From JAJFHI01 sp050633705 (GTDB taxonomy: Bacteria > Pseudomonadota > Alphaproteobacteria > Rhizobiales > Hyphomicrobiaceae), in contig JBOEGZ010000018.1 in NCBI GenBank assembly GCA_050633705.1, positions 1 to 22,986 of the forward strand: a stretch of 22,986 nucleotides of DNA, read 5' to 3'. Shown here one piece after another: positions 1 through 7,150 of the stretch. Under the pieces are notes generated by a model. The model saw nothing but the letters and a program-made list of their open reading frames with translations, was not told where the DNA came from and did no database searches. Numbering within the stretch: the first letter of the stretch is position 1; the number at the start of each line of letters is the position of its first letter. A program made the translations under genes and the position numbers.

Positions 1-1
1 C

Positions 2-430
2 CACGCTATCGGACGCGTCGATGGACCAGGTACAACCAACCCATGGTTTGAGAAGTACATATTCCCCGGCGGCTATGCCCCGGCACTATCCGAAGTGTTA
101 GCACCCATCGAGCAGACCAAACTAATCGTCACCGACATCGAAATACTACGGCTTCACTATGCCGGGACGTTGAGGCTATGGCGTGAACGCTTTCTCGCCC
201 GGCGCCATAAAGCCGTTGCGCTAACCGATGAAAGATTCTGCCGCATGTGGGAATTCTATCTCGCCGCCAGTGAATGCGGCTTCCGTTACAACGGCCTGAT
301 GGTTTTTCAAATTCAGATCACCAAACAACAAGATGCGGTGCCTCTAACGCGGGACTACATCGCCGATAAAGAAGCCACTTTGCGGTCACAGGAAATAGGA
401 AAACAGACTCTTCTGGTTGCAGCAGAATAG
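2..430 (+). CDS. cfa: cyclopropane-fatty-acyl-phospholipid synthase, C-terminal part (5' end outside window)
   Basis: The frame is open from base 2 to a TAG at 428-430 and encodes the last 142 residues. Seen: the blocks WFEKYIFPGGYAP, DIEILRLHYAGTLRLW, RMWEFYLAASECGFR and VFQIQITKQ in the order typical of the C-terminal third of CFA synthases. Known of the family: these enzymes transfer a methylene group from S-adenosylmethionine to the double bonds of membrane phospholipid acyl chains, acting at the cytoplasmic face of the inner membrane; the SAM-binding core would lie upstream of this window. The reading frame is intact to a normal family end. The next gene starts 25 bases after its stop on the same strand, so it may share a transcript with the small metal-binding-like protein that follows. 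An ATG at 95 lies inside the conserved domain and is not the start. Confidence 0.93.
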   Translation, partial: HAIGRVDGPGTTNPWFEKYIFPGGYAPALSEVLAPIEQTKLIVTDIEILRLHYAGTLRLWRERFLARRHKAVALTDERFCRMWEFYLAASECGFRYNGLMVFQIQITKQQDAVPLTRDYIADKEATLRSQEIGKQTLLVAAE

Positions 431-455
431 CCCTATCAATTGGAGAATAGCAGTC

Positions 456-662
456 ATGTCTGAGAAAACTTCCGCAGAAAAAATGCCGACTCACAGCACA
501 CCGAAAAAAGGCTGCTGCGGTGGTCACAAGAGCCACATCAAAGAAAAACACAGCAGTGAAGAAAATGCGCCGGTGTGCACGGCTCACAGTCAGGTTGCCC
601 GAGTAGGTTCGGTTCGCGAAAGTCAGGGCAGTTGTTGTTGCCGCGATCATAGGCACACCTAG
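456..662 (+). CDS. small Cys/His-rich protein, possible metal binder, unknown function
   Basis: A 68-residue soluble, strongly charged protein. The ATG at 456 is preceded by GGAG (442-445); an in-frame ATG at 417 lies inside the cfa gene and is less likely. Seen: two Cys/His clusters, GCCGGHKSH near residues 19-27 and SCCCRDHRH at the C terminus, plus a single Cys near residue 41. There is no signal peptide or membrane segment, so a cytoplasmic location is likely. I do not recognise a named family. The clustered thiols and histidines and the copper ATPase operon downstream suggest a metal-binding or buffering peptide; this is inference. It sits between the end of cfa and the chimeric ackA/fabI ORF, with 13 bases to the latter. 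Confidence 0.6.
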   Translation: MSEKTSAEKMPTHSTPKKGCCGGHKSHIKEKHSSEENAPVCTAHSQVARVGSVRESQGSCCCRDHRHT

Positions 663-675
663 AGGAACGCTTCCG

Positions 676-1080
676 ATGCCACGCACCAATCAATCCGAAG
701 AGCCTACCGGCACGCGTTCGTTTCCCAAGCAGCCGGAGATTCAAAAAAACGGCTATGTGTGTCCACAGCCGAAATTACTCGTGATTAATTGCGGGTCATC
801 AAGCATCAAATTCGCGGTCTTCAGTATGCAGGTGCGTGCGGCACGAGTGACTCCAACCATTGTTTTAGCGCGGGGGAAACGAGGAGTGGGAACGAGTTTC
901 AAATATTCCGACGAACTTCTCAACGAAATACGAAGTAAGGCACCGCTGCGACGCACTGTAGAGGCCTGCGAAGTGGGCCGCTCAGCGCTCATGCTTGCCA
1001 GCGACTACACGAGCGCCATTACCGGCGAAGTCGTGCACGCGGATGCGGGTTTTCACATTGAAGGTATGGTTTTTCACTGA
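676..1080 (+). pseudogene. chimeric remnant: acetate kinase N-terminus joined to enoyl-ACP reductase (FabI) C-terminus
   Basis: A 134-codon open frame with a clear ribosome-binding sequence (AGAGGA, 661-666) 9 bases before ATG 676. Residues about 33-50 carry the acetate kinase nucleotide-binding start LLVINCGSSSIKF (ASKHA fold, normal proteins about 400 aa). From about residue 79 the match changes to the end of FabI: DELLNEIRSKAPLRRT, then VG, then SDYTSAITGEVVHADAG and FHIEGM. Neither half could be catalytic: the kinase lacks everything after its first strands, and the reductase lacks its NAD-binding fold and Tyr/Lys active site. Known: in many proteobacteria a phosphotransacetylase, an acetate kinase and fabI lie in a row. 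A deletion from early ackA to late fabI, with the junction near 890-910, would give exactly this ORF while keeping the frame. Whether the peptide is made is unknown. Confidence 0.8.
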
Positions 1081-1095
1081 AGTGAGTACGACAAC

Positions 1096-1407
1096 ATGTT
1101 GAAAAAAACAGAAACACCATCTGTCTCGCAGTCGGCCAACAACTCTCAAGCCCTCTGCATCGTCGGGGCCTTCACGTTTGGACTAGGGGTTGGCGCAGTT
1201 GCCGCGAAAGCGCTCGCCGAAATCGCCTTGGCGCTCATCCTTGCTGGGTGCGTAACGCACCTCACGGGAATGATTCTCAACACTCGACAACAGAACGAGC
1301 CGACGCACACATTTACAAGATGGGAAAGCATTTTCTATTGGAGCTCCTGGTTTGGACTCGGGCTGCTGTTGCTCGTAGCCACCTGGCAATTCCTGTCGCC
1401 AGGATAA
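1096..1407 (+). CDS. small membrane protein of unknown function
   Basis: A 103-residue protein starting at ATG 1096, 15 bases after the stop of the chimeric ORF. Seen: a polar N-terminus of about 17 residues, a long hydrophobic stretch near residues 19-60 that can hold two membrane segments (ALCIVGAFTFGLGVGAVAA and ALALILAGCVTHLTGMIL), a short polar loop rich in Gln, Asn and Thr, and a final segment near 79-100 (IFYWSSWFGLGLLLLVATW). An inner-membrane location with three segments is likely. I recognise no family or catalytic motif. Its position just upstream of copA and the close spacing suggest co-transcription and a possible accessory role in the copper cluster; that is inference only. Confidence 0.7.
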   Translation: MLKKTETPSVSQSANNSQALCIVGAFTFGLGVGAVAAKALAEIALALILAGCVTHLTGMILNTRQQNEPTHTFTRWESIFYWSSWFGLGLLLLVATWQFLSPG

Positions 1408-1425
1408 TGCCGAACGGAAGACACG

Positions 1426-1518
1426 ATGAAGGATACCAATTCCATCTGCGGCCGGCGCATTCAGATTTATGACGTCACGAAAGATATTCAAACAACCAAT
1501 GGAGGCAGTCGTGCCTGA
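1426..1518 (+). CDS. possible 30-codon leader ORF overlapping the copA start
   Basis: ATG 1426 has GGAAG (1416-1420) 5 bases upstream and reads 30 codons (MKDTNSICGRRIQIYDVTKD, then IQTTNGGSRA) to TGA 1516-1518. The stop lies just inside the preferred GTG start of copA (1511), giving an 8-base overlap in a different frame. The copA ribosome-binding sequence GGAGG (1501-1505) lies inside this ORF, so ribosomes finishing it would be placed at the copA start. No homology is recognised, and one Cys is present. It could equally be a chance ORF in the 103-base gap between neighbouring genes. Confidence 0.35.
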   Translation: MKDTNSICGRRIQIYDVTKDIQTTNGGSRA

Positions 1519-4057
1519 TGCAGAAATCGTGAAATTCTCAGGAACTAACGCCACGCCTGAACACGTGAACCAAACGAAACTCGGCCATGTGGATCTAAAG
1601 ATTGCGGGAATGACATGCCCACATTGCCCACCTAAGATCGAACAAGTGTTGCGCAAACTCGATGGCGTTAACGGTGCACATGTCAACCTAGCTAACGAAA
1701 CAGCTCACGTCTCCTATGACCCCGAGGTCGTAAAGATTACCGATCTGAAAGAGTCAATCCAACGTGCTGGATTTGCATGTGGAACCAGCTCAGCACGTAT
1801 TCCGATACGCAACATGCATTGCGCCTCCTGCGTGACCCGCATTGAGACCGCTCTAAAGATGACTCCAGGCGTTGTTGCTGCGCGCGCGAATTCTCTGACG
1901 AATTCGGTTGATGTCGAATATCAACCGGAAAACAGCAATCTCGATACAATCCGCGCAGCTATTGCAACGGCTGGCTATGAAGTTATCGCAAATCGTTCTG
2001 AACCGGCGAAAGAAGGTGAGGAAACTGTCAGCCCGGAAGAGGCAGCACAAAAAGCTGAATATGCACTGTTGATGCTGAAATTCTGGTTTGCGGCTATGAT
2101 CTCAATACCGGTCATGTTGTTCAGCTACCCTGATCTCATTCCTGGACTGCGAGACTGGATGCCAATGGGTAGCACAACGCGTCGCATCGTATGGAGCCTA
2201 TTGGGCGTTTTGAGTCTACCCGTCCTAATATGGTCAGGGTCGCAATTCTTTGTCGGTATGTGGAACGGGCTCAAGCACCGGGCTGCCAATATGCACACAT
2301 TGATTGCAATCGGTGTGAGTGCTGCTTTTCTTTACTCAGTCGTCGCGGTCACATTTCCAGATATTTTTCCCCGCGCCGAACTTGCCGAGGTTTTCTGGGA
2401 CGTAACAACCGTTGTTATTGCCCTTGTTGTTCTCGGCTTAGCCCTTGAAATAAAAGCCAAGGGACGAACGTCCGAAGCCATCAAAAAACTAATAGGTCTG
2501 CAAGCAAAGACGGCCCGCGTCATTCGCGACGATCAAGAAATCGATATTCCAGTCGAAGAAGTCATTGTCAGTGATATTGTCCTTGTCCGACCGGGTGACA
2601 AAATCCCAGTTGATGGTGAGATCATTGATGGCTCAAGCGCGATCGATGAATCCATGATCACAGGTGAATCTCTACCCGTTGAAAAGAGCGTCGGCGATGA
2701 GGTTATCGGCGCAACACTTAACAAAACAGGCAGTTTTAAGTTTCGCGCAACAAAGGTTGGCAAAGACACCGCGCTCGCGAGCATAATTCGCATGGTCAAG
2801 GATGCCCAAGGGTCAAAGGCACCGATTCAACGGGTCGTCGATACAGTGTCAAGTTACTTCGTTCCAGCGGTTATGATTTTGGCAATTGCTGCATTCACGA
2901 CCTGGTATCTTATTGGCCCCGAGCCGCGCTTCATCTACGCGACGATTGTCTTGGTAACAACGCTGATCATAGCCTGCCCCTGCGCTCTTGGGCTGGCGAC
3001 ACCGACGTCTCTCACAGTCGGCATTGGTAAAGGAGCAGAGAACGGCATTCTGATCCGCTCAGGCGACGCTCTTCAATCGTCAGAAAAATTAGATGCTATA
3101 ATCCTCGATAAAACAGGCACTATCACACGGGGAGAGCCAGCGTTAACAGATATCGTCGCAAAAGGTTTTCCTGAGAACGATGTTCTGCGCCTAACCGCCT
3201 CACTGGAAAAGGGTTCAGAACACCCTTTGGGCGAAGCAATCGTGAATGGCGCCAAGGTTCGCGATCTTTCGTTGGTCGATGCCAAAAACTTCGCAGCCAT
3301 TCCAGGGCACGGTGTGCGGGGTGAAGTCGAAGACCGAATGATCATCCTCGGAAACGCCAAGCTAATGCGTGATCAGGGTATGAACATCGACGCGTTAAAT
3401 CGCGATTGGGAACGGCTGGCAGGTGAAGGCAAAACGCCAATGTACGTCGCCATAGACGGCAAACCGGCTGGCCTTGTGGCAGTTGCCGATACTGTCAAAC
3501 CAGATTCGAAAGCAGCAATTGCAACTCTCAAAGAACTCGGCCTCGAAGTTGTGATGCTAACGGGCGACAACGAGCGCACTGCGAAAGCCATCGCCCGTGA
3601 GGTTGGTGTCTCTCGGGTCCTGGCCGACGTCCTCCCAGATGACAAAGCGCACGAGGTCCAGAAATTGCAGCTCGAAGGTAAGACGGTAGGTATGGTTGGA
3701 GACGGTATAAATGATGCCCCTGCTCTTGCTCAAGCCAATGTCGGTTTCGCGATCGGTACAGGAACAGATGTTGCCATTGAGGCGAGTGACGTCACCTTGA
3801 TCAGAGGGAGTCTTATTGGCGTCGTTACAGCGATCGAGATAAGTCGCGCAACGATGCGCAACGTCCGCCAGAACCTTATTGGAGCCTTTGGTTACAACGC
3901 GGCCGGCATACCAATTGCCATGGGAGCTTTGTATCCATTCATCGGGCTATTGCTTTCTCCACTAATCGCAGCGGCAGCAATGGCATTCAGCTCTGTCACG
4001 GTTATCAGTAATGCAAACCGGCTTAGGTTTTTTGAACCAAGGAGGACTGTCAAATGA
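1511..4057 (+). CDS. copA: copper-translocating P1B-type ATPase
   Basis: Exports Cu+ (and usually Ag+) from cytoplasm to periplasm using ATP. The preferred start is GTG 1511 with GGAGG 5 bases upstream (848 aa); ATG 1469 and ATG 1499 in the same frame lack such a site. Numbering from GTG: two heavy-metal-associated domains with CPHC (36-39) and CASC (104-107); actuator TGE (384-386); the membrane CPC motif (489-491); phosphorylated Asp533 in DKTGT; the SEHPLGE nucleotide-domain motif with His571; hinge GDGIND (730-735). The last two membrane helices carry YN (795-796) and MAFSS (824-828), the signature of the Cu+ (P1B-1) subgroup. Length and eight-helix layout are normal. The gene overlaps the following cupredoxin gene by ATGA, so the two are probably translationally coupled. 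I saw no CueR-type promoter directly upstream. Confidence 0.97.
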   Translation: MPDAEIVKFSGTNATPEHVNQTKLGHVDLKIAGMTCPHCPPKIEQVLRKLDGVNGAHVNLANETAHVSYDPEVVKITDLKESIQRAGFACGTSSARIPIRNMHCASCVTRIETALKMTPGVVAARANSLTNSVDVEYQPENSNLDTIRAAIATAGYEVIANRSEPAKEGEETVSPEEAAQKAEYALLMLKFWFAAMISIPVMLFSYPDLIPGLRDWMPMGSTTRRIVWSLLGVLSLPVLIWSGSQFFVGMWNGLKHRAANMHTLIAIGVSAAFLYSVVAVTFPDIFPRAELAEVFWDVTTVVIALVVLGLALEIKAKGRTSEAIKKLIGLQAKTARVIRDDQEIDIPVEEVIVSDIVLVRPGDKIPVDGEIIDGSSAIDESMITGESLPVEKSVGDEVIGATLNKTGSFKFRATKVGKDTALASIIRMVKDAQGSKAPIQRVVDTVSSYFVPAVMILAIAAFTTWYLIGPEPRFIYATIVLVTTLIIACPCALGLATPTSLTVGIGKGAENGILIRSGDALQSSEKLDAIILDKTGTITRGEPALTDIVAKGFPENDVLRLTASLEKGSEHPLGEAIVNGAKVRDLSLVDAKNFAAIPGHGVRGEVEDRMIILGNAKLMRDQGMNIDALNRDWERLAGEGKTPMYVAIDGKPAGLVAVADTVKPDSKAAIATLKELGLEVVMLTGDNERTAKAIAREVGVSRVLADVLPDDKAHEVQKLQLEGKTVGMVGDGINDAPALAQANVGFAIGTGTDVAIEASDVTLIRGSLIGVVTAIEISRATMRNVRQNLIGAFGYNAAGIPIAMGALYPFIGLLLSPLIAAAAMAFSSVTVISNANRLRFFEPRRTVK

Positions 4058-4431
4058 CACCTGACCGTTGGATTATACTCGTACTTGGCCTCTCGCTCAT
4101 TTCCTTCATCGCATGGTTCTTCTGGGGCAGCCGTCGAGAGGGAATTCGGGCGGCTGAAACATCGGGTGGTTACCAAGAGGCAATGATCCTCGTTAAGGGC
4201 GGCTATACGCCGGACACGATCATTGTCCGCACCGGAAAACCCGTCCGCCTCAATTTTCGACGCGAGGAAACCGCCTCGTGTTCAGACAGGGTTGTGTTCG
4301 CAGATTTCGATAAGAGCGCCGACTTACCAACAGGTAAGACAGTCTCAGTTGAACTATTCCCGAAGGATCCCGGCGAATACGACTTCGGATGCCCCATGGG
4401 CATGTTTCGCGGAAAACTCGTCATAGAATAG
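4054..4431 (+). CDS. membrane-anchored cupredoxin-domain protein
   Basis: 125 residues. ATG 4054 overlaps the copA stop (ATGA) and has GGAGG at 4041-4045. Seen: one N-terminal membrane segment (about residues 6-24) acting as anchor, then a single cupredoxin-like beta domain: GGYTPDTIIVRTGKPVRLNF (49-68), ETASCSDRVVF (72-82) and the C-terminal ligand loop YDFGCPMGMFRGKLVIE (109-125). Cys76, Cys113, Met115 and Met117 are candidate copper ligands. The protein has no histidine, so it cannot form the classical His-Cys-His-Met type I blue-copper site; a Cys/Met Cu(I) site is more plausible. Related domains occur next to, or fused to, CopA-type ATPases. The likely role is receiving or handing on copper at the periplasmic face of CopA; this is inference from context. 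Confidence 0.85.
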   Translation: MTPDRWIILVLGLSLISFIAWFFWGSRREGIRAAETSGGYQEAMILVKGGYTPDTIIVRTGKPVRLNFRREETASCSDRVVFADFDKSADLPTGKTVSVELFPKDPGEYDFGCPMGMFRGKLVIE

Positions 4432-4440
4432 GAGAAAATA

Positions 4441-4737
4441 ATGAACCAAGCCCCACAACGACATCACCACAACAACAACAAGCAAGAAAAAGGGTTTTTA
4501 AAGTCACGTGCGTTCTTTGTTCTTCTCGGGTTTCTTGCAATCGTCGTCGTATTGCTATGGCAAGAACATCAAGCCCACATCCTAGGAACCGGCCTTCTCC
4601 TTCTGATCCTCGCCTGTCCACTGATGCATTTTTTCATGCACAGAGGCGGCCATTCTCACTCCGGTCATGGAGGGCACAAATCACATAATAACAACGAGGC
4701 AGTGCCGTCCACAAACGAGGAGATGAAACATGACTGA
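4441..4737 (+). CDS. DUF2933-type small His-rich membrane protein
   Basis: 98 residues, ATG 4441 with AGGAG (4431-4435) just upstream. Seen: a His/Asn-rich N-terminus (QRHHHNNNK), two membrane segments (about residues 24-40 and 46-66), the conserved-looking end of the second one, ACPLMHFFMH, and a C-terminal tail with HRGGHSHSGHGGHKSH. This layout matches the DUF2933 family, which often accompanies copper ATPases and ICMT-like proteins. The histidine-rich ends are plausible metal-binding regions. Its last codons overlap the start of the following ICMT-like gene by 8 bases, so it belongs to the copA operon. The biochemical function is not known. Confidence 0.82.
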   Translation: MNQAPQRHHHNNNKQEKGFLKSRAFFVLLGFLAIVVVLLWQEHQAHILGTGLLLLILACPLMHFFMHRGGHSHSGHGGHKSHNNNEAVPSTNEEMKHD

Positions 4738-5386
4738 ATCAATGCAAAGCTATGGACTCTGGTGGCTCGTCGCCATCAACTCCGCGATTTTCATCATGTT
4801 TGCATTCAGCTTCTTCAAACCACAGACGTCTCGTGACTGGAGGTCTTTTGGCGCTTTCAGTGCATTTATCGTCGCACTGTTCACTGAGATGTACGGTTTC
4901 CCGCTGACTATCTATTTCTTGTCGGGTTGGTTACAGACTCGTTTTCCCGACGTCGACTGGTTCGCGCATGATTCCGGACATCTTCTTGAGATGATGTTCG
5001 GCTGGAAAGCCAATCCACATTTTGGACCATTCCATCTGTTGAGCTTTGCCCTCATCGGCGGTGGTTTTGTGACCATATCCAATGCTTGGTACGTACTCTA
5101 TCAAGCACAACAAATGCAAAAATTGGCCACGTCCGGGCCTTATGCATATGTGCGTCATCCGCAATACGCTGGCTTTGTTTTGGTAATGCTCGGATTTCTT
5201 GCCCAATGGCCAACAATTCTGACACTGACTATGTTTCCAATACTTGTTTGGATGTACGTTCGGCTAGCCTACGCAGAAGAGAAAGAAGCCATTGCTGAGT
5301 TTGGTGACTCCTACCGTAATTACGCTGCTCAAGTTCCGGCATTTTTCCCCAAGTTGCGTTTCAGTCAAAGAACAGGGTCAGTCTGA
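4730..5386 (+). CDS. isoprenylcysteine carboxyl methyltransferase (ICMT)-family membrane protein
   Basis: 218 residues, starting at ATG 4730 inside the end of the DUF2933-type gene. Seen: about five hydrophobic segments and the family signature GPYAYVRHPQYAGF (136-149) with Arg-His-Pro 142-144, then EEKEAIAEFGDSYRNYAAQVPAFFP (183-207), in which the paired Glu and the Tyr/Pro-rich end match the SAM-binding C-terminal part of the ICMT/PEMT superfamily. In eukaryotes ICMT methylates prenylated cysteine; bacteria have no such proteins, and the substrate of these homologues is unknown. It is the last gene of the copA run. No strong terminator follows; there is a weak GTCTG/CAGAC hairpin over the stop region near 5380-5396. 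A role in copper tolerance is inferred only from the neighbourhood. Confidence 0.88.
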   Translation: MTESMQSYGLWWLVAINSAIFIMFAFSFFKPQTSRDWRSFGAFSAFIVALFTEMYGFPLTIYFLSGWLQTRFPDVDWFAHDSGHLLEMMFGWKANPHFGPFHLLSFALIGGGFVTISNAWYVLYQAQQMQKLATSGPYAYVRHPQYAGFVLVMLGFLAQWPTILTLTMFPILVWMYVRLAYAEEKEAIAEFGDSYRNYAAQVPAFFPKLRFSQRTGSV

Positions 5387-5525
5387 AAACCCAGACAAGA
5401 TCAGACTAAGTAAAAGGACGCTCCCATGGCACTGCTTGTAGAAATCACGAATTTGGCCTTCTAGGTGTTTGGTTTAAGGCTAGTTCGGTGTGAGGTGGTC
5501 CTCCGACTATAATTAGTATGACATG

Positions 5526-5539
5526 ACCAGATATCTGGT
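5526..5539. repeat. perfect 14-bp palindrome
   Basis: ACCAGATATCTGGT is its own reverse complement. It lies 140 bases past the ICMT-like gene in non-coding DNA. It could be a protein-binding site; no neighbouring promoter elements were convincing. Confidence 0.5.
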
Positions 5540-5569
5540 GAATCTAGCACGATTCAAAACAATCGTTAT

Positions 5570-5585
5570 TTCTAGATTTCTAGAA
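5570..5585. repeat. 16-bp inverted repeat TTCTAGA-TT-TCTAGAA
   Basis: Two perfect 7-bp arms around a 2-base centre, in non-coding DNA next to the channel-tail remnant. It falls inside the diverged direct repeat shared with about 7055-7075, where the corresponding sequence has lost the symmetry. Function unknown. Confidence 0.45.
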
Positions 5586-5601
5586 CAGCAGATCACAATC
5601 T

Positions 5602-5680
5602 GACTAACGGTCCGCCACCGTTTGCGGTTGGTTCTGTGCATGGCTGCCAGGGCTAAGGGCGCCCCTTGGCGATAAGTATG
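5602..5680 (-). pseudogene. decayed copy of the C-terminal end of the ion-channel gene
   Basis: Read on the - strand this gives LIAKGRP, a stop, then PWQPCTEPTANGG, against YIAMGRLWPWRPCAEPTARPA at the end of the intact channel protein encoded at 7081-7542. The DNA of the best 50 bases (5622-5671 against about 7099-7148) is roughly three quarters identical by eye. An in-frame stop and loss of the rest of the gene show it is not functional. Similarity appears to continue past the stop into the following non-coding DNA. Confidence 0.6.
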
Positions 5681-5847
5681 ATGTGCACCAACTTATGTTG
5701 CGACATTATACAGAACGTGCGTATCACGCTTGGTAACTTTCGGATGCGTGGCTCTATCCGAGACGCGTTTTTCGTATAGCGGATTCGAGCAGATGTTAGT
5801 TATAAGAAAATGTTGGAGGCGTTGCACTCTAGTGCTTCAACTAACGT

Positions 5848-7017
5848 TTAGATTCCACTATTCCTATCGACTCTTGATAATGCCAACTGTGTCATCAAGG
5901 GCCCAACCAACTCAAATATTACGGTTGTCCCGATCGCAATCGACAGCACTTCATTGCGTATCTGCGGAAACGCGTTTGCTGCGACGAGCGCCATGCCAAT
6001 CGAAACCCCTGCTTGAGGCAGCAGCGCAACTCCGATCCAATTGCGATAGTTTGTTTTCAGACTTGTGATGTATCCTCCTATCCATCCACCGGCAACGCGC
6101 CCAGCCGATCGAATTACAAGGTAGGCCACACCGATTGTTCCGATCATCGGCAAGGCCGACAGATCCAAAGAGGCTCCCGCCAAAACAAAGAAGACAACCA
6201 TAAATGGCCATTCGATATTCTCGATTTCATGAAACGCGCGCATATGATGCCGGGCCAAATTGGCGATCACTACGCCCACAATCATCGAAGCGAGTAAGTA
6301 CGAGGCGTGAATCGCCAGGGCCAAGCCGCCGCAAAGAAATACAACACCTAACGCTTCAACCTGCGAGGGTTCACCGGGTTGAAGCCGCCCAGTCAAATAT
6401 GCTGCAGGTAATCCAACAAGAAGTCCAATCAATAGTGCGCCACCAATTTCGCTTCCCGCGACCTGCAAGGCATGGGCAGGGCTGTGCCCAAGTACGGCGT
6501 GTCCCCACGCCAACAGCAAAGCGAAGACAATTAGGCCCCACGCATCATCGACCGCTACAATGCCAAGAAGCATTGTGGCGAAAGGACCCTTGGCGCCACT
6601 TCGCCGTACAACATCCTGGGTTGCTGCGGGCGCAGTCGCGGTGGAAATCCCCGCCAGTACAAGGCATAGAAGCGGGTCAACACCAAACAACCAAAGCCCG
6701 ATACCAACCAGTGCTGCTGTAACGATTACCGCGACGATCGAAATTCCGAGTATGTGGACCCCGTCCCTGGCGAGCACCTGTGGCGTGAGCTTACCGCCAA
6801 GCAGAAATGCCACCATGACTAAAGCGATAACAGCGACAAGGGGATACCAGTCAGCTATGCCCGTGGGTAAAATGCCAAAACCGGACGGACCAGCGGCAAT
6901 TCCAAACAAAATAAGCAGTGTCACGCGCGGCAGTTTTGTACGCTGACCAAGCGAATCCAAAGCCAAACCAGCCAGAAGCAACCCTCCGATAGTGATTAGA
7001 ATGAGATGATCAGGCAT
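5848..7017 (-). CDS. cation:proton antiporter (CPA/Na_H_Exchanger family)
   Basis: 389 residues from ATG 7017; a TTG 30 bases further upstream extends the frame but adds a non-family N-terminus. Seen: about 12 hydrophobic segments; an N-terminus MPDHLILITIGGLLLAGL then RTKLPRVTLLILFGIAAGPSG, typical of this family; and a core ATAPAATQDVVRRSGAKG followed by IVAVDDAWGLIVF, with Asp157-Asp158 in the helix that in CPA2-type antiporters carries the ion-binding acids. No regulatory TrkA-N/RCK domain follows, unlike Kef proteins. Known role: exchange of Na+ or K+ for protons across the inner membrane, for pH and salt balance. It lies 63 bases downstream of the channel gene on the same strand and is probably co-transcribed. 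Ion selectivity cannot be told from sequence alone. Confidence 0.92.
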   Translation of the reverse strand: MPDHLILITIGGLLLAGLALDSLGQRTKLPRVTLLILFGIAAGPSGFGILPTGIADWYPLVAVIALVMVAFLLGGKLTPQVLARDGVHILGISIVAVIVTAALVGIGLWLFGVDPLLCLVLAGISTATAPAATQDVVRRSGAKGPFATMLLGIVAVDDAWGLIVFALLLAWGHAVLGHSPAHALQVAGSEIGGALLIGLLVGLPAAYLTGRLQPGEPSQVEALGVVFLCGGLALAIHASYLLASMIVGVVIANLARHHMRAFHEIENIEWPFMVVFFVLAGASLDLSALPMIGTIGVAYLVIRSAGRVAGGWIGGYITSLKTNYRNWIGVALLPQAGVSIGMALVAANAFPQIRNEVLSIAIGTTVIFELVGPLMTQLALSRVDRNSGI

Positions 7018-7054
7018 GCCGTGAATCCAGTCCGAGCCAAAACGCAAACGCCAT

Positions 7055-7150
7055 TTCTCGAGCAGTATACAATGATGTGATCACCGGTTCGCGGGCCTTG
7101 CGGTCGGTTCGGCGCATGGTCGCCACGGCCAAAGGCGACCCATCGCTATG
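7055..7150. repeat. partner of a diverged direct repeat (other copy about 5572-5680)
   Basis: The 3' end of the channel gene and the non-coding bases after its stop resemble 5572-5680 in the same orientation: the last 20 codons match at protein level, and beyond the stop the - strand reads ATTGT...CTGCT...AGAAAT in both. The two copies bracket the antiporter gene. Limits are approximate, set by eye. Confidence 0.5.

Larger units (their letters stand above)
5387..5847. other. gene-poor stretch with remnant sequence, between convergent operons
   Basis: 461 bases without an intact gene. A 12-codon ORF (ATG 5426, stop TAG 5462-5464, A-rich AAAAGGA upstream) may be the cut-off start of a lost gene in the copA operon. 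A decayed channel-gene tail lies at about 5602-5680 on the - strand. Two perfect palindromes lie at 5526-5539 and 5570-5585. The tetranucleotide CTAG, usually scarce in proteobacterial DNA, appears six times. No RNA gene was recognised. Confidence 0.6.
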
